The notes under the pieces are model-generated. The model did not search any database, was not told the DNA's origin, and saw nothing but the letters and a program-made list of their open reading frames with translations. Of a stretch of DNA of 64,000 bases, positions 52,355 through 61,071 are shown in pieces. A program made the position numbers and the translations under genes. The stretch is taken from NCBI GenBank assembly GCA_035605695.1, contig DATNGZ010000072.1, forward strand, positions 62,001 through 126,000. Direction: 5' to 3'. Source of the stretch: VRUE01 sp035605695 (GTDB lineage: Bacteria; Actinomycetota; Thermoleophilia; Solirubrobacterales; 70-9). Numbering within the stretch: the first letter of the stretch is position 1; the number at the start of each line of letters is the position of its first letter.

Positions 52355-52573
52355 GTGCGAAGGCTTCTGCGACGCGTCTTCCTTCTACTTGGCGCCTATG
52401 TAGCTCTCTTGGCGGCCGTTGTTTTCGCAGGCTTCCTGGGAAGCGCAGTTGGTATTTGGGCTTCGATCCTCTGGGGCGTCGGAGTCATCAGCGGACTCTT
52501 CATCTATGGACGCCGACGCCTGAATCAGTCCCGCAGCCAAATCGCTCTAGAAAGCGGACCTCCGTCAGATTGA
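52355..52573 (+). CDS. small two-helix membrane protein
   Basis: 72 aa if started at GTG 52355, with AAGGAGG somewhat far upstream. Two hydrophobic helices (VFLLLGAYVALLAAVVFAGF and ASILWGVGVISGLFIYG) and a polar C-terminus. It is close behind the GNAT. Its end abuts repeat R3, which may have truncated or extended it. Confidence 0.5.
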   Translation: MRRLLRRVFLLLGAYVALLAAVVFAGFLGSAVGIWASILWGVGVISGLFIYGRRRLNQSRSQIALESGPPSD

Positions 52574-52636
52574 AAGACCGAGGAGCCGCGGCTTCAGAAG
52601 TGGGATTGCGGCCACTACGCGACCGAGATGCGACCC
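52570..52636 (+). repeat. attachment-like repeat R3
   Basis: 67 bp starting TTGAAAGACCGAGG; GTGGGATTGCGG in the middle; ACGCGACCG and ATGCGACCC 11 bp apart at 52617 and 52628. Just to its left, AATCG, CTCT and GACCTCCG occur in the same order as in the tRNA-Glu attachment core, suggesting a decayed tRNA 3' half. It borders the DUF262-SIR2-methyltransferase module. Confidence 0.6.
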
Positions 52637-52802
52637 GCAGGAGCAGGCCGCTCAAGCCTTTGGCACAGGAACCGCGGCACTGTCGCGATGTGACTGACGT
52701 GACCCCCCGGCGAACACTTTCACTGCCGCCCCTGATTCACACCCCGTCAATGTGCTGGGTCGAACTAAGAGGGCCGACCCTCAAGCAGCTCAAAGAGCCA
52801 TC

Positions 52803-53912
52803 CTAGGTTTCCTCAGTTAGCTGTCTGTTCTCACGCCAGGCCTCAAACTCGCGCATCAGGATCTCATGGCGGTATGCAATCGCCGGTTTCTCGACCGCAG
52901 CCTGGGTGAGATGACGTTGGAACTCGACGAGATAGTGGTACCGAGGGTCAGGATTAAATTCCTTCATTTTCTCGACCTGCCCAGACAGTCGATCAAGGAA
53001 TACCTCAACAAACTCGCCAAACTCCCTCGCCCCGTCGGGGTTGCCCCGGACTTCGAGCGCCCACGCAGCCACGATCACACTTACGCAAATTGCGCGATTA
53101 CCAAGTTTCTCACTGAGGTCCGGTGCACTCTCCTGCAGGGCATCGAGCGTGGCTGTCACCTCCTCCACGTGAGGGTCCGCTATGTCCGCGTGTACCTTGA
53201 CATATCGCTGTAGGTCGAAGTGTCGTGCACGGGCAAAATCGCCGGTCTCATCCTTTGCTGATACCTGCAGCATCAACTGAGCCGCGATCAGCTCCCTCGC
53301 ATATCTTCTCGTTGGCACGCGGACGCGGCTAAGAAATGGATGTTGCCCAAGCTGAGGCGACTCAAACAAAAGGTCCCGCATTACTCCGACCATGGCGTGC
53401 AGTTTCTCGCCAGCATTGATAAGCGTTCCGAGATTCAATCTTAGGAACTGCAGATTGAACTCCCACGGCTCGTGGGATCCCGACAGGACGATCGTCGTTA
53501 CACGGTAGTTCGTGACTTTATTTTTGTCATTCTCCGACAACTCGTCGTACGTGAGACCCTCGAGATCGCGCAAAGCGCCATCCTCGTCATCCGCTACCTC
53601 GTTCTGTATTCGCAACGGGAAAGCGTTGTCCGGGTCGTCTTTGTTTTCCCCGAGGAACGACATCATCGCGTTAAGTCGCTGTCGGCCGTCGATGCATTCC
53701 CAGCCGCGATCCTCACGTTCATAGACGTAGATCGCAGCTATGTCGAAGTCTCGCAATATCGAGTCAAGAAGGCGCTGCTTTTGCTCACGACTCCACACGG
53801 TGGGCTCGCGCTGGTACTCCGGAAACTCGATGCGCGCGAACTCCCTTTGGAGTTCACCTATGGTGCGTGCTGTCGCGTTTCGGTCCACGATCCTCCTAGA
53901 CTGGCGCCTCAA
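52803..53912 (-). CDS. DUF262 (GmrS/ParB-like) protein
   Basis: 369 aa. N-terminal DUF262 hallmarks: FPEYQREPTVWSREQKQRLL (residues 30-49) and DGRQRLNAM (75-83), the nucleotide-binding/hydrolysis or nicking core shared with ParB-like proteins and GmrSD/SspE restriction factors. No C-terminal HNH (DUF1524) is visible, so cutting would need a partner. It overlaps the SIR2 gene by 17 bp, showing tight coupling. Base composition is AT-richer than the surroundings. Confidence 0.85.
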   Translation of the reverse strand: MRRQSRRIVDRNATARTIGELQREFARIEFPEYQREPTVWSREQKQRLLDSILRDFDIAAIYVYEREDRGWECIDGRQRLNAMMSFLGENKDDPDNAFPLRIQNEVADDEDGALRDLEGLTYDELSENDKNKVTNYRVTTIVLSGSHEPWEFNLQFLRLNLGTLINAGEKLHAMVGVMRDLLFESPQLGQHPFLSRVRVPTRRYARELIAAQLMLQVSAKDETGDFARARHFDLQRYVKVHADIADPHVEEVTATLDALQESAPDLSEKLGNRAICVSVIVAAWALEVRGNPDGAREFGEFVEVFLDRLSGQVEKMKEFNPDPRYHYLVEFQRHLTQAAVEKPAIAYRHEILMREFEAWRENRQLTEET

Positions 53913-55062
53913 CGAAGTTTTTAAAAATATTGCGGTCGGTCTCGATGTTGGGAAGATTGCCGTGCATCAGCTCGCCCTTCAATCGAAGCCAGTGCTCGAA
54001 GGGATTGGCGACCTTGGCGTCAGCGTCTTCTATAGCCTTCTTCTGATTCCCTTCGTCCAAGTCCGAGAAGTTCGCTGGCTCTCCCCCCAAGACTTCGGCA
54101 ATCAACTGAGGTCCGACATCTTCGACCTCTAGCAGCGACTTCACTTCCAAATACGGGAACTCATTGGCAATTCGGGCCGCGGTGCCAGGCGGACCAACCA
54201 CCTCAACTTCGTATGGCCGCGCGGACTCGCGACCATGCATGGTCGTAAACAGCAGCGACACAAGATCCCAATCGTTCGCTCCTAGGTTGCAACCGATTAT
54301 GCGCAGAACATCGCAGTCGAGCAGCTCTCTTGCGGCGCCCCAGATTGCGTTGAACGGATAGTCGGCCTTGGCCTTTCGAATTCCGGGTGGTATCCAGAGG
54401 GCATTGTCCCCGACATCCGCTACTTGGATGGGCCAGGTGTGGCGCCAGCTAAATGATCCGTGCAGCTTGAGTACGGGGATGGGGCGCTCTTGGGAACCTG
54501 AGTTGCCGGTGTGAACCCCGTAGTCAACTTCATACCCGGGAGTCATCTCGATAGCGTGCTCAAGAAATGAGTCGTAGTTCAGCGTTATGAAACCTTTTAG
54601 GACTTCACCGGAGTCGCTCACCTCATGCATATCGAGCAATATGGAGTAAAGCGCCGAGTGTTTGTCGCCTAGCTCTCGGCGGACGTCTAGCAACGCGGTG
54701 CGGAGGACGGTCGAGAACACCTTCCTAAGACGGGATGCGAATTCTTGATATCGATTCGACGGCGTGTCTGCCAGAAAGGTCAGGAGATGCTCAAAGTCGG
54801 TTTCATCGTCGACAACATCATTTACAAGATTCCCCACCCCTGAATGGTCCGAGAAAGACTCCATGTACAACTCACGCATTCGTTCCAGAAGGGGACCGAT
54901 CAAGCCCGGCATGACCAAGCTTGAGAGGCTCCCTCCGAAACTGACGGTTCCCTGAGTTGCCCCCGCTCCAAGCAAATAGACAACGCGGCCGGTGTCATCT
55001 GCGGTTGGTCTGACGGACTCTTCGGCGCCGTGCGCACGAAGCTGGATGGAGCCTGCCGACAT
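53896..55062 (-). CDS. SIR2-like NAD-dependent protein
   Basis: 388 aa. NAD-site motifs of defence-type SIR2: YLLGAGATQGT (29-39), FITLNYDSFLEHA (158-170), VLKLHGSFSWRHT (197-209) and IIGCNLGANDWDL (255-267). Such domains (ThsA, DSR, Thoeris and short-pAgo partners) deplete NAD on infection; others only bind. The C-terminal ~90 residues (PYLEVKSLLEVEDVGPQLIA on) are unassigned. It is coupled to DUF262 and downstream of the methyltransferase. Confidence 0.85.
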   Translation of the reverse strand: MSAGSIQLRAHGAEESVRPTADDTGRVVYLLGAGATQGTVSFGGSLSSLVMPGLIGPLLERMRELYMESFSDHSGVGNLVNDVVDDETDFEHLLTFLADTPSNRYQEFASRLRKVFSTVLRTALLDVRRELGDKHSALYSILLDMHEVSDSGEVLKGFITLNYDSFLEHAIEMTPGYEVDYGVHTGNSGSQERPIPVLKLHGSFSWRHTWPIQVADVGDNALWIPPGIRKAKADYPFNAIWGAARELLDCDVLRIIGCNLGANDWDLVSLLFTTMHGRESARPYEVEVVGPPGTAARIANEFPYLEVKSLLEVEDVGPQLIAEVLGGEPANFSDLDEGNQKKAIEDADAKVANPFEHWLRLKGELMHGNLPNIETDRNIFKNFVEAPV

Positions 55063-55390
55063 CCGAGAGAACTTACTTGACTGAGACCACTAGCGCCATA
55101 ACGGACCTTGGCCGTGCTTCAGCCTTCTATTCCCGCAGAGAGGTATGGGCCGAGATTCCCGCCTGTAAACGCCCATCGCATTGGGTCGCAACCCGGTCTC
55201 CGCTATCCCTGACCCGGATGACGATATCCACGGGATGACAGGCGCGTAACCTAGTCCCAGTCCTCGCTCAAAACATGAATTATCTGGAGAACGTTAAGAC
55301 GGCCTCCGTTGCTGAATCGGGCCTCGGTGCCTCGCACGGCCGGTTGATGTCGGCCATTGTTTAACCTTGGACTCACAGTAGTCAACGCGC
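55063..55390. other. 328-bp gap between methyltransferase and SIR2 genes
   Basis: No gene found. The sequence contains no strong hairpin terminator and no clear -10/-35 pair. A TTGGGTCGCAACCC-type palindrome-like segment near 55186 may be an operator, and the gap may hold the SIR2-DUF262 promoter. The separation suggests the methyltransferase can be expressed independently, as expected if it must protect the host first. Confidence 0.4.
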
Positions 55391-56701
55391 TCACCGGTCT
55401 TCCTTCTCTCCGAAGACGACCAAAGACTCCGTCGCCGAAAACGTGGTCCGATAAATTCTCGAGCCTGGATGAATAGCCGCCTTAGTGCGCGTGACATGAA
55501 AGTCCATGCGTTCACTGTCTCGACCAATCGATCGGCCCATTTCGCTAACCATGGTAGGCAAGTCAAAATGAACCTCCTTGAAAAAGGAGTCTTGCACCAC
55601 AAGAGCAATTCTGCCTTCTCGCTTCGTTGCTTTATCAATCATCCGCAACGATTTAAACAAGCCCTGTAGATAGGCCAAGTAGTACCGCCGATAGTACGTA
55701 GCTGCCGCTTTGGTGTGATGCGATGTCACTGCGTCCATAAATTTGACAGCGGAGGCTCCCCAGGCTTGATTAACCTCAAGATTCGAATCTTTGGTCAAGG
55801 GACTCCCAAGCATCTGCCTCCTAAGGCGATCGAGATCCCACGCATCATTTCCGAGTATGACCAACTCTGGCTTGGTGGCAACAACGTAATCAATGCGCGT
55901 GCAGTAGGGAGGCGATGTAAGCACAACGTCGGCCTTGCGCTTCAGCTTCAAGTTTTCAACGGAGCCTTCAAAAAGGTGGTACGGGGTTGCATCCTCCGAT
56001 AGCGGCAACGTTAGTCGAGCCGCAAGATCACGGCAAGCCTTTTCAAGCAAGCCGTTAAGACGCGACCAGCTCACATCAAGACGCTCAGTGTTCTCGCCCG
56101 CCCCTCGAATCCAAGTGGGATTCGAGGTTCTAAACGGTGCGGTCAACTGGCGAACGGCAGTAAAAAGAGTGCAGTAGAAGAACGATGCCAACGGAGAAAG
56201 TAAACTTGGATCGACGGGTTCAGTGAGTAGCCCGGAAGAGTCTTTATCTGCAAACATGCGATACATCGCTCGCTCCGTCGCGCGGAGCCGCGCAGCAGAA
56301 GTGTCACTAAACCACAGGCTCAATTCCTCTTTCTCGGCGTTATCTCGTACTTTTCTTGTAAGTCTTTTTGCGACGGTCACTATCTCCGCAAGAAGCGGCT
56401 CTAGACTTTCCTTGACACTCGAAACCGTGAGGTGGCGAGCCTTTGCAATAGTTACGAGTGCCGGATTTCGGTCGAGCCCTATGGCTTCGTAGCCTTGTGC
56501 GGCGGCTATAGCGGTCGTCGTACCAGACCCATTCCAAGGATCTAGCACGCGAGTCGTTGAGCTGTCATCAGGCCTGACAATTGCAGCTAGTGTGTCTCGC
56601 GTAAAGTTCGCAGAGTAACCAGCGTAGTAGCCATACCAATCGCTTTTCTCTCCCGGCTTACGCTTGGGGCTAGCTATCTGGACAGACTCGAGTATTCCCA
56701 T
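55391..56701 (-). CDS. DNA methyltransferase (N6-adenine or N4-cytosine)
   Basis: 436 aa from ATG 56701, which has AGGGGG upstream; a longer frame to 56764 is less likely. SAM motif I DPWNGSGTTTAIAA at residues 54-67; catalytic motif IV LTSPPYCTRIDYV at 261-273. Motif I precedes IV by about 200 residues, as in alpha-type enzymes with a target-recognition region in between. No restriction endonuclease is adjacent; SIR2 and DUF262 fill that place. Confidence 0.88.
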   Translation of the reverse strand: MGILESVQIASPKRKPGEKSDWYGYYAGYSANFTRDTLAAIVRPDDSSTTRVLDPWNGSGTTTAIAAAQGYEAIGLDRNPALVTIAKARHLTVSSVKESLEPLLAEIVTVAKRLTRKVRDNAEKEELSLWFSDTSAARLRATERAMYRMFADKDSSGLLTEPVDPSLLSPLASFFYCTLFTAVRQLTAPFRTSNPTWIRGAGENTERLDVSWSRLNGLLEKACRDLAARLTLPLSEDATPYHLFEGSVENLKLKRKADVVLTSPPYCTRIDYVVATKPELVILGNDAWDLDRLRRQMLGSPLTKDSNLEVNQAWGASAVKFMDAVTSHHTKAAATYYRRYYLAYLQGLFKSLRMIDKATKREGRIALVVQDSFFKEVHFDLPTMVSEMGRSIGRDSERMDFHVTRTKAAIHPGSRIYRTTFSATESLVVFGEKEDR

Positions 56702-56824
56702 CCCCCTAGCGTATTGGCTCAGGGGGTCATCAGCACGACAGCCCCCGAGTCGGCCAGATTCCATTTGGAGACAAGTGGAGGAGCGATTCTTGGTGCTAGG
56801 CGGGACCGATCGCCGTCCACCGCG

Positions 56825-57915
56825 TCAACCGATGGCGGTGCGGACCTCTGGAAAGCTTGCTTTTACTGGGTGGGTATATCGCGCCAGCATGGTCTCGACC
56901 CGGTGCCCTGCGATCTCGGCTAGGTCGGCGTCGTTGATGCCGGCGGCGCGGAGGTGGGTGACGTAGGAGTGGCGGCACTCGTGGGGGCGGATGTCTAGGC
57001 CGGAGGCTTGCTGGGTCGGCTTCCAGAGGTCGCGGTAGAAGTTGCGCTCGCGCCACATGCGGCCGGTTGGGGTTGTGAAAAGCAGCTCGCAGTCCTCGCC
57101 GTTTAGCTGGAGCTGGGCTTCGATCATCCAGGCCAAGGTCGCTGGGACGGGGACGGTTCTTCCCGCGTCGTGCTCGCCGTGGTCGGTCTTGGTGCCGTCG
57201 AGGGTCGTGCCCTCGTGAGCGGTGCGCTTGACCTTCAGCGTCTCGCCGTCGAAGTCCTCGCGTCTCAGGGGCAGCACCTCCCCCAGTCTCATGCCGGTGT
57301 CGGTGAAGACGCGGACCATCGCCTCGTAGCGGCCGGCCGCTTTGGCGAAGGCGTGCATCTGCTCGAAGCTGAAGATGCGGATCGGCCTGCGTTTCTTCCT
57401 GGCCCTTGGGTCGTTGGCTCTGACCCGCACTCCCTTGAAGGGGTTGAGGTCGGCTACTTCGTCGGTGATCGCGTCCTCGGCCATCGCTGAGAGTGAGTGG
57501 AGGATGCCGACGACTCCCGTTGTGGCTCGGCCTTGGACTCTGAGCATGTGGTCGACCAAGGTGAGGGCGTAGCGGCGGCGCAGCTCGCGCATTGGCCACT
57601 GCTTGAGCGGGATGCCCTCTATTCCCACTTCGAGGACGCGGCTGATCCGGTGTTCGTTGGTCTCGTTGGTTCGTTCTGAGCGCGGGTGATGGGTCGGCCA
57701 GGTGGCGAAGTACTCGCCCAGGGTGTCGGGGCGGTCGGAGAGCCCGTAGGCCTCGTCGATCGCTCGCTGGGCTTCGCGCTTGAGGAGGAAGGTTCCCTTC
57801 CCACGATTCCAGCGGGGCTTGGCTATTCGGTATTTGCCGTCGCTGCCGGTGTATCTCGCGACCCAGACGATCTCCCCGGACGGATTGCGGCGTTTGACTG
57901 GCGACTCTCGCTCAT
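56825..57915 (-). pseudogene. int: tyrosine recombinase/integrase, frameshifted near the start
   Basis: The catalytic domain is complete: TGMRLGEVL (Arg), HECRHSYVTH (His-x-x-Arg-His), GHRVETMLARYTHP (His and Tyr). Upstream, an N-terminal arm-binding domain is readable (GEIVWVARYTGSDGKYRIAK, then TFLLKREAQRAIDEAYGL), but it has no start codon in frame. ATG 57915 overlaps the excisionase stop (ATGA) and would join this frame if a GAGAG at codons 3-4 were GAG. A 2-bp duplication is the simplest explanation, so the integrase is probably inactive. An N-terminally shortened start (GTG 57628) would lose the arm-binding domain. Confidence 0.8.
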
Positions 57916-58088
57916 GGAAGCTCCCTTCGCTGGGCGAGGCAGGCGTCTACGTCTGCGGGGTCGATCCGCCTTGCGGCACCGAGCTTGTAGGAGGGAAGCT
58001 CGCCGCGCCTGATCCAGTTGCGGATCGTGCGGTCCGAGACGGCGAGATAGGCGGCGAGGGTGCGCTCGGTGAAGAAGGTGGCTGGCAT
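57912..58088 (-). CDS. xis: excisionase, MerR-like helix-turn-helix
   Basis: 58 aa from ATG 58088, with GGAGAG seven bases upstream. FFTERTLAAYLAVSDRTIRN then WIRRGELPSYKLGAARRIDP is the winged HTH of excisionases and phage regulators (excise/MerR type). The stop overlaps the integrase start. It directs excision and probably represses int. Confidence 0.85.
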   Translation of the reverse strand: MPATFFTERTLAAYLAVSDRTIRNWIRRGELPSYKLGAARRIDPADVDACLAQRRELP

Positions 58089-58103
58089 GGCGTTTCTCTC
58101 CAT

Positions 58104-58501
58104 GCCCCATAGGTGCCAGATGGGGCTCTGGTTGATCCACAAGTTGGGCAAAAGACCGAAGGTCAGGGGCACCGCCGGGCCTCCACACGGGCGGCCTCCG
58201 CACGGCGGAGCCGTGCCACAATCGGCCGCCGGAGGCACGGCCGGAGTCGCCAGCGCGATCACGCCCGAGCCTTCTTGACGTTTGGGATCACCAAACTGCG
58301 GCCCAGGCACGGACCCGGAGGGTCGCTCCTATGTCAAGAACACCTCTGAGAACCAGCGGTGTTCCGGGGGATCTCCCGATCAAGATCAAGAGGGAGAAAC
58401 AGCAACACCCACCGGCTGCTGCAGCGCCCTGAAGACGGCCCGGACGAGGTGTCGTTGAAGCACTGGAACAGCTCTCAGGAAACGCTTAGTAGGATCGCCG
58501 T
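58104..58501. other. region upstream of xis with IS110 fragment
   Basis: 398 bp without a gene. 58384-58460 is a copy of the 3' end of the IS110-family element at 59300-59390 (shared words GGGAGAAACAGCAAC, CTGCTGCAGCGCCCTGAAGA), the relic of another insertion. A perfect GTTTGG/CCAAAC inverted repeat lies near 58280-58296 and may be an operator for xis. The rest is GC-rich spacer. Confidence 0.6.
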
Positions 58502-59254
58502 ATGGGACTCCTGAGGGGCGGGTTCGGACGTGAGCGCGCGAAGCGTCTTCTTCCTCATGGTGCTCCGGGAATCCTTGAGTCCTTCGGGCGGCACGAGGGG
58601 CCTGCACCGGGCGGTGACATGGTGGCCGGGCTCGAATTTGGGCAGGCCGTGAAGAGGGCTCTCACCGTGGACCCGGAGCGGGTAATGGACGAGATGGTTG
58701 AGGCATGTGATGCCATCGGCGGCTGGTCTTACTACGGCGCCTGGGACATTCTCAGCGCCTACGCCCCCGACCGTGAGGAAGACCCCCGCTACGTCCACAT
58801 CGTCGACGGGCTCCTCGACACGCTGGAAGCGGAAGGCTACGGCCCGGGCGACATTCCGATGATCCTGACCCCGCGGGTGATTGCCCGGGAACGTGCCACC
58901 CAGCAGGCCAGCCCGCAGTCGCAGAACGCCGCTGAGCCCGAGCCCGCGATTCCGCCCTTGGCGGACGGTGAGCGACGGCTGCTCAAGATCATAGGCCGCC
59001 CCGACGGCAACGAGAACAGGGTCTACCTCATTCACCGACGGCCCAAGGACTTGGAGGGATACAAGTTCGTCGCGGTGATCCAAAGCTCAGACGAGCAAGA
59101 TTTCGACTTCGATACGACGTTTGGATGGCAGGTTGGCGAGGACGAGCGCACCGTCTACATTCGGATCGCGGAGGCATACGCAAACGGTCAGGCCGCTCAA
59201 TGCACGTACTGGCTGGAGCCAGCGGTGCAGTGGTTCGCCGAGCGCGTGCGATAA
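58502..59254 (+). CDS. unknown protein between two IS110 ends
   Basis: 250 aa from ATG 58502. Contains RALTVDPERVMDEMVEACDA and a C-terminal beta-rich domain (LLKIIGRPDGNENRVYLIHR, then WQVGEDERTVYIRIAEAYAN). No domain recognised. It is flanked on the left by an IS110 fragment and on the right by a full IS110 copy, so it may have been mobilised as a passenger. Confidence 0.6.
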   Translation: MGLLRGGFGRERAKRLLPHGAPGILESFGRHEGPAPGGDMVAGLEFGQAVKRALTVDPERVMDEMVEACDAIGGWSYYGAWDILSAYAPDREEDPRYVHIVDGLLDTLEAEGYGPGDIPMILTPRVIARERATQQASPQSQNAAEPEPAIPPLADGERRLLKIIGRPDGNENRVYLIHRRPKDLEGYKFVAVIQSSDEQDFDFDTTFGWQVGEDERTVYIRIAEAYANGQAAQCTYWLEPAVQWFAERVR

Positions 59255-59294
59255 AGCCGCAGAGCGCCGCAGTCGCCTTCGCCCAGCTCCGGCT

Positions 59295-60610
59295 GGGTAT
59301 AGATCAAGAATTCAGGGAGAAACAGCAACCCCCACGGACTGCTGCAGCGCCCTGAAGACGACCCGGACCAGGTGCCGTTTGAGGCAGCGAAACGCCTCCT
59401 TGTTGGACTTCCCCTCAGCCCGCTTCTTGGCCAGGTAGGCGCGGGCAGGGGGATGCACGCGGGCCTGGGTCAAGACGACGACGTGAAGCGTCGCATTCAG
59501 CTTGCGGTTGCCAAGACGCGAGAGGCGATGGCGGGCGGTGCGCCCCGAGGAGACCTCGATCGGCGCGCAGCCGGCGTGCCGAGCGAGCGCGGCGTCGCTG
59601 GGGAAACGGCCCACGCCACCAACCTCGACGAGGATCCGGGCGGCGACCAGATCGCCGACGCCGGAGATCGCCAGCAGCGCCGGCGCTATCGGCCTAACCA
59701 AGTCCGCGATCTCGCGTCTCAGCTCCCGCTCGGCGCGCGTCAGCTCGCCCATCCGGGTCAGCAGCTCGCGGCAGATCCGCACCTGAACGCCGTCGCCATA
59801 GCGCCTCAGACGCTGGGAGAGGCCGCGACGGACGGCCGTGTCGTTGAGCAGCCGCGCGCTCGGCTCCAGCCCCGCGTCGAGGTCGTGCAAGTGCCAGCGC
59901 AGCCGCATCGAATGGGCGGTGCGTTCTGAGACCAGATCGTCGCGGTGGTCGACCAGGAGCTTCAGCTCACGCAGCGTGGGGTCGTGGTTTGCCAGCGGCA
60001 GGCGCGGTTCGCGCAGCGCCGCGCGGGCTACGGCGAGGGCGTCGATCGAGTCGGACTTGCCGACGGTGCGGGCGGTCTTTCGCGAGCGCGCCGTCATCCG
60101 CGTGCCGACCCGCAGCACCGTCTCGCCGGCGCCCAGCAGGAAGCGCTCGAGGCGGCCGTTGACGTGGCGACAGTCCTCCAGGGCAAAGCGCAACCCGCCC
60201 TCGGTGCCGGCGAGCTCGTGGGCCCAGCCGCGCAGATGCTCATGGCCGTCGTCTGTGCCGGGCACGGTCAGCTCGCCGAGCAGCTGGCCGCTTGCGTCGT
60301 TCACCGCTGCCGCGGTGTGGGTGTCTTTGTGGGGGTCGATCCCGATCGTGATCACTTCTTGCCGCCTCCTTATCCTTGCCTTGTCCTCGGTACGGATCGG
60401 CGGCGGACAGAACCGGGTAGGGCTCTCGCACGCTCCTATTAGGTCACGCCGTCGGTCCTTGAGCGCGGCGGGCGACAGGACCCTCCCGGTCAGCCTCCAA
60501 AGGCGACGAGATAGTGCGGAGTCAGCCCGTCGCGCCGAGGACGCTAAGCCGGTCATTGGACGCTGGTCGAAGAGGGGCACGGGAACCCAGTTCGTAGTGT
60601 GTCGGGCTGT
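59295..60610 (-). mobile_element. IS110-family insertion sequence (boundaries approximate)
   Basis: Contains one DEDD transposase gene and ~250 bp of non-coding sequence upstream of it. The right end can be located near 59295-59310 because the same 3' sequence recurs at 58384-58460. IS110 elements lack terminal inverted repeats, so exact ends cannot be read from one copy. Confidence 0.65.
59312..60355 (-). CDS. IS110-family transposase
   Basis: 347 aa from GTG 60355. N-terminal DEDD RuvC-like domain: IGIDPHKDTHTAA (first Asp), RFALEDCRHV (Glu), VGKSDSIDALAVARA (Asp pair). C-terminal Transposase_20 domain: LLAISGVGDLVAARILVEVG, then HAGCAPIEVSSG with the conserved Ser nucleophile. Longer in-frame reading upstream is Lys/Arg low-complexity sequence and not the gene. 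Confidence 0.92.
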   Translation of the reverse strand: MITIGIDPHKDTHTAAAVNDASGQLLGELTVPGTDDGHEHLRGWAHELAGTEGGLRFALEDCRHVNGRLERFLLGAGETVLRVGTRMTARSRKTARTVGKSDSIDALAVARAALREPRLPLANHDPTLRELKLLVDHRDDLVSERTAHSMRLRWHLHDLDAGLEPSARLLNDTAVRRGLSQRLRRYGDGVQVRICRELLTRMGELTRAERELRREIADLVRPIAPALLAISGVGDLVAARILVEVGGVGRFPSDAALARHAGCAPIEVSSGRTARHRLSRLGNRKLNATLHVVVLTQARVHPPARAYLAKKRAEGKSNKEAFRCLKRHLVRVVFRALQQSVGVAVSP

Positions 60611-60804
60611 TGGGTTGTTGTTTTTGAGGCCTTCGTTTCTGGCTTTTGATCGCTCTTCTTGCTTCTTGGCTTTTGGCTTTTCTTGCCTGCCTTTTTGGCT
60701 TCGATTCTTTGGCTTCTTCTTTGTCTTTCGTTTTTGACTTTGATTTGGGTTTGGCGATTTGGTCTCTTTTCCCCGCGCGCCTCGACCCGGCGTTTCACCC
60801 GCCA
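60356..60804 (-). other. non-coding region upstream of the transposase; candidate bridge RNA
   Basis: IS110 elements encode a structured bridge RNA in the non-coding end next to the transposase. The first ~250 bp here (60356-60600) are GC-rich with short complementary segments, e.g. GGGCGACAGG and CCTGTCGC-type, and no gene. Beyond ~60600 a T-rich (plus strand) or Lys-coding tract of low complexity follows. No structure was computed. Confidence 0.35.
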
Positions 60805-61071
60805 TCAACCCCCACCCCACTCCGTGAACTGCCCGACTCGCGTGCCGCCCGGAGTCCAGCCCATCCCGTCGAGCAGTTCGCCCGGTGGGAGATCGAGGGA
60901 GCCGGCGAGCTTTACGAGCGTGTCCACGCGGGCGACTCGTTCGCCGCGCTCCAGCTGGCCTACCGCCGTGCGGTGGAGGAAGGCACGGACGGCCAGCTCT
61001 TCTTGGGAGAGGTGGGCGCGTTTGCGGCGACGGGCCAGGTTGGTCCCGAACCGGGTGGCGATGTCGATCAT
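60805..61071 (-). CDS. XRE-family HTH regulator
   Basis: 88 aa from ATG 61071, MIDIATRFGTNLARRRKRAH onward. HTH is LSQEELAVRAFLHRTAVGQLERGERVARV, a Cro/C1-type fold. It overlaps the stop of the preceding broken gene (ATGA). It probably regulates the island's right-end genes. Confidence 0.85.
   Translation of the reverse strand: MIDIATRFGTNLARRRKRAHLSQEELAVRAFLHRTAVGQLERGERVARVDTLVKLAGSLDLPPGELLDGMGWTPGGTRVGQFTEWGGG

Noticed and set aside
45669..52636. R1-R4 as a CRISPR array
   Set aside because: Repeats are 1.4-3 kb apart, diverged, and separated by genes rather than spacers.
55180..55210. A fifth attachment-like repeat in inverted orientation near 55186
   Set aside because: Only a GGGTCGCA word is shared; the TTGAAAG start and the 11-bp-spaced pair are absent.
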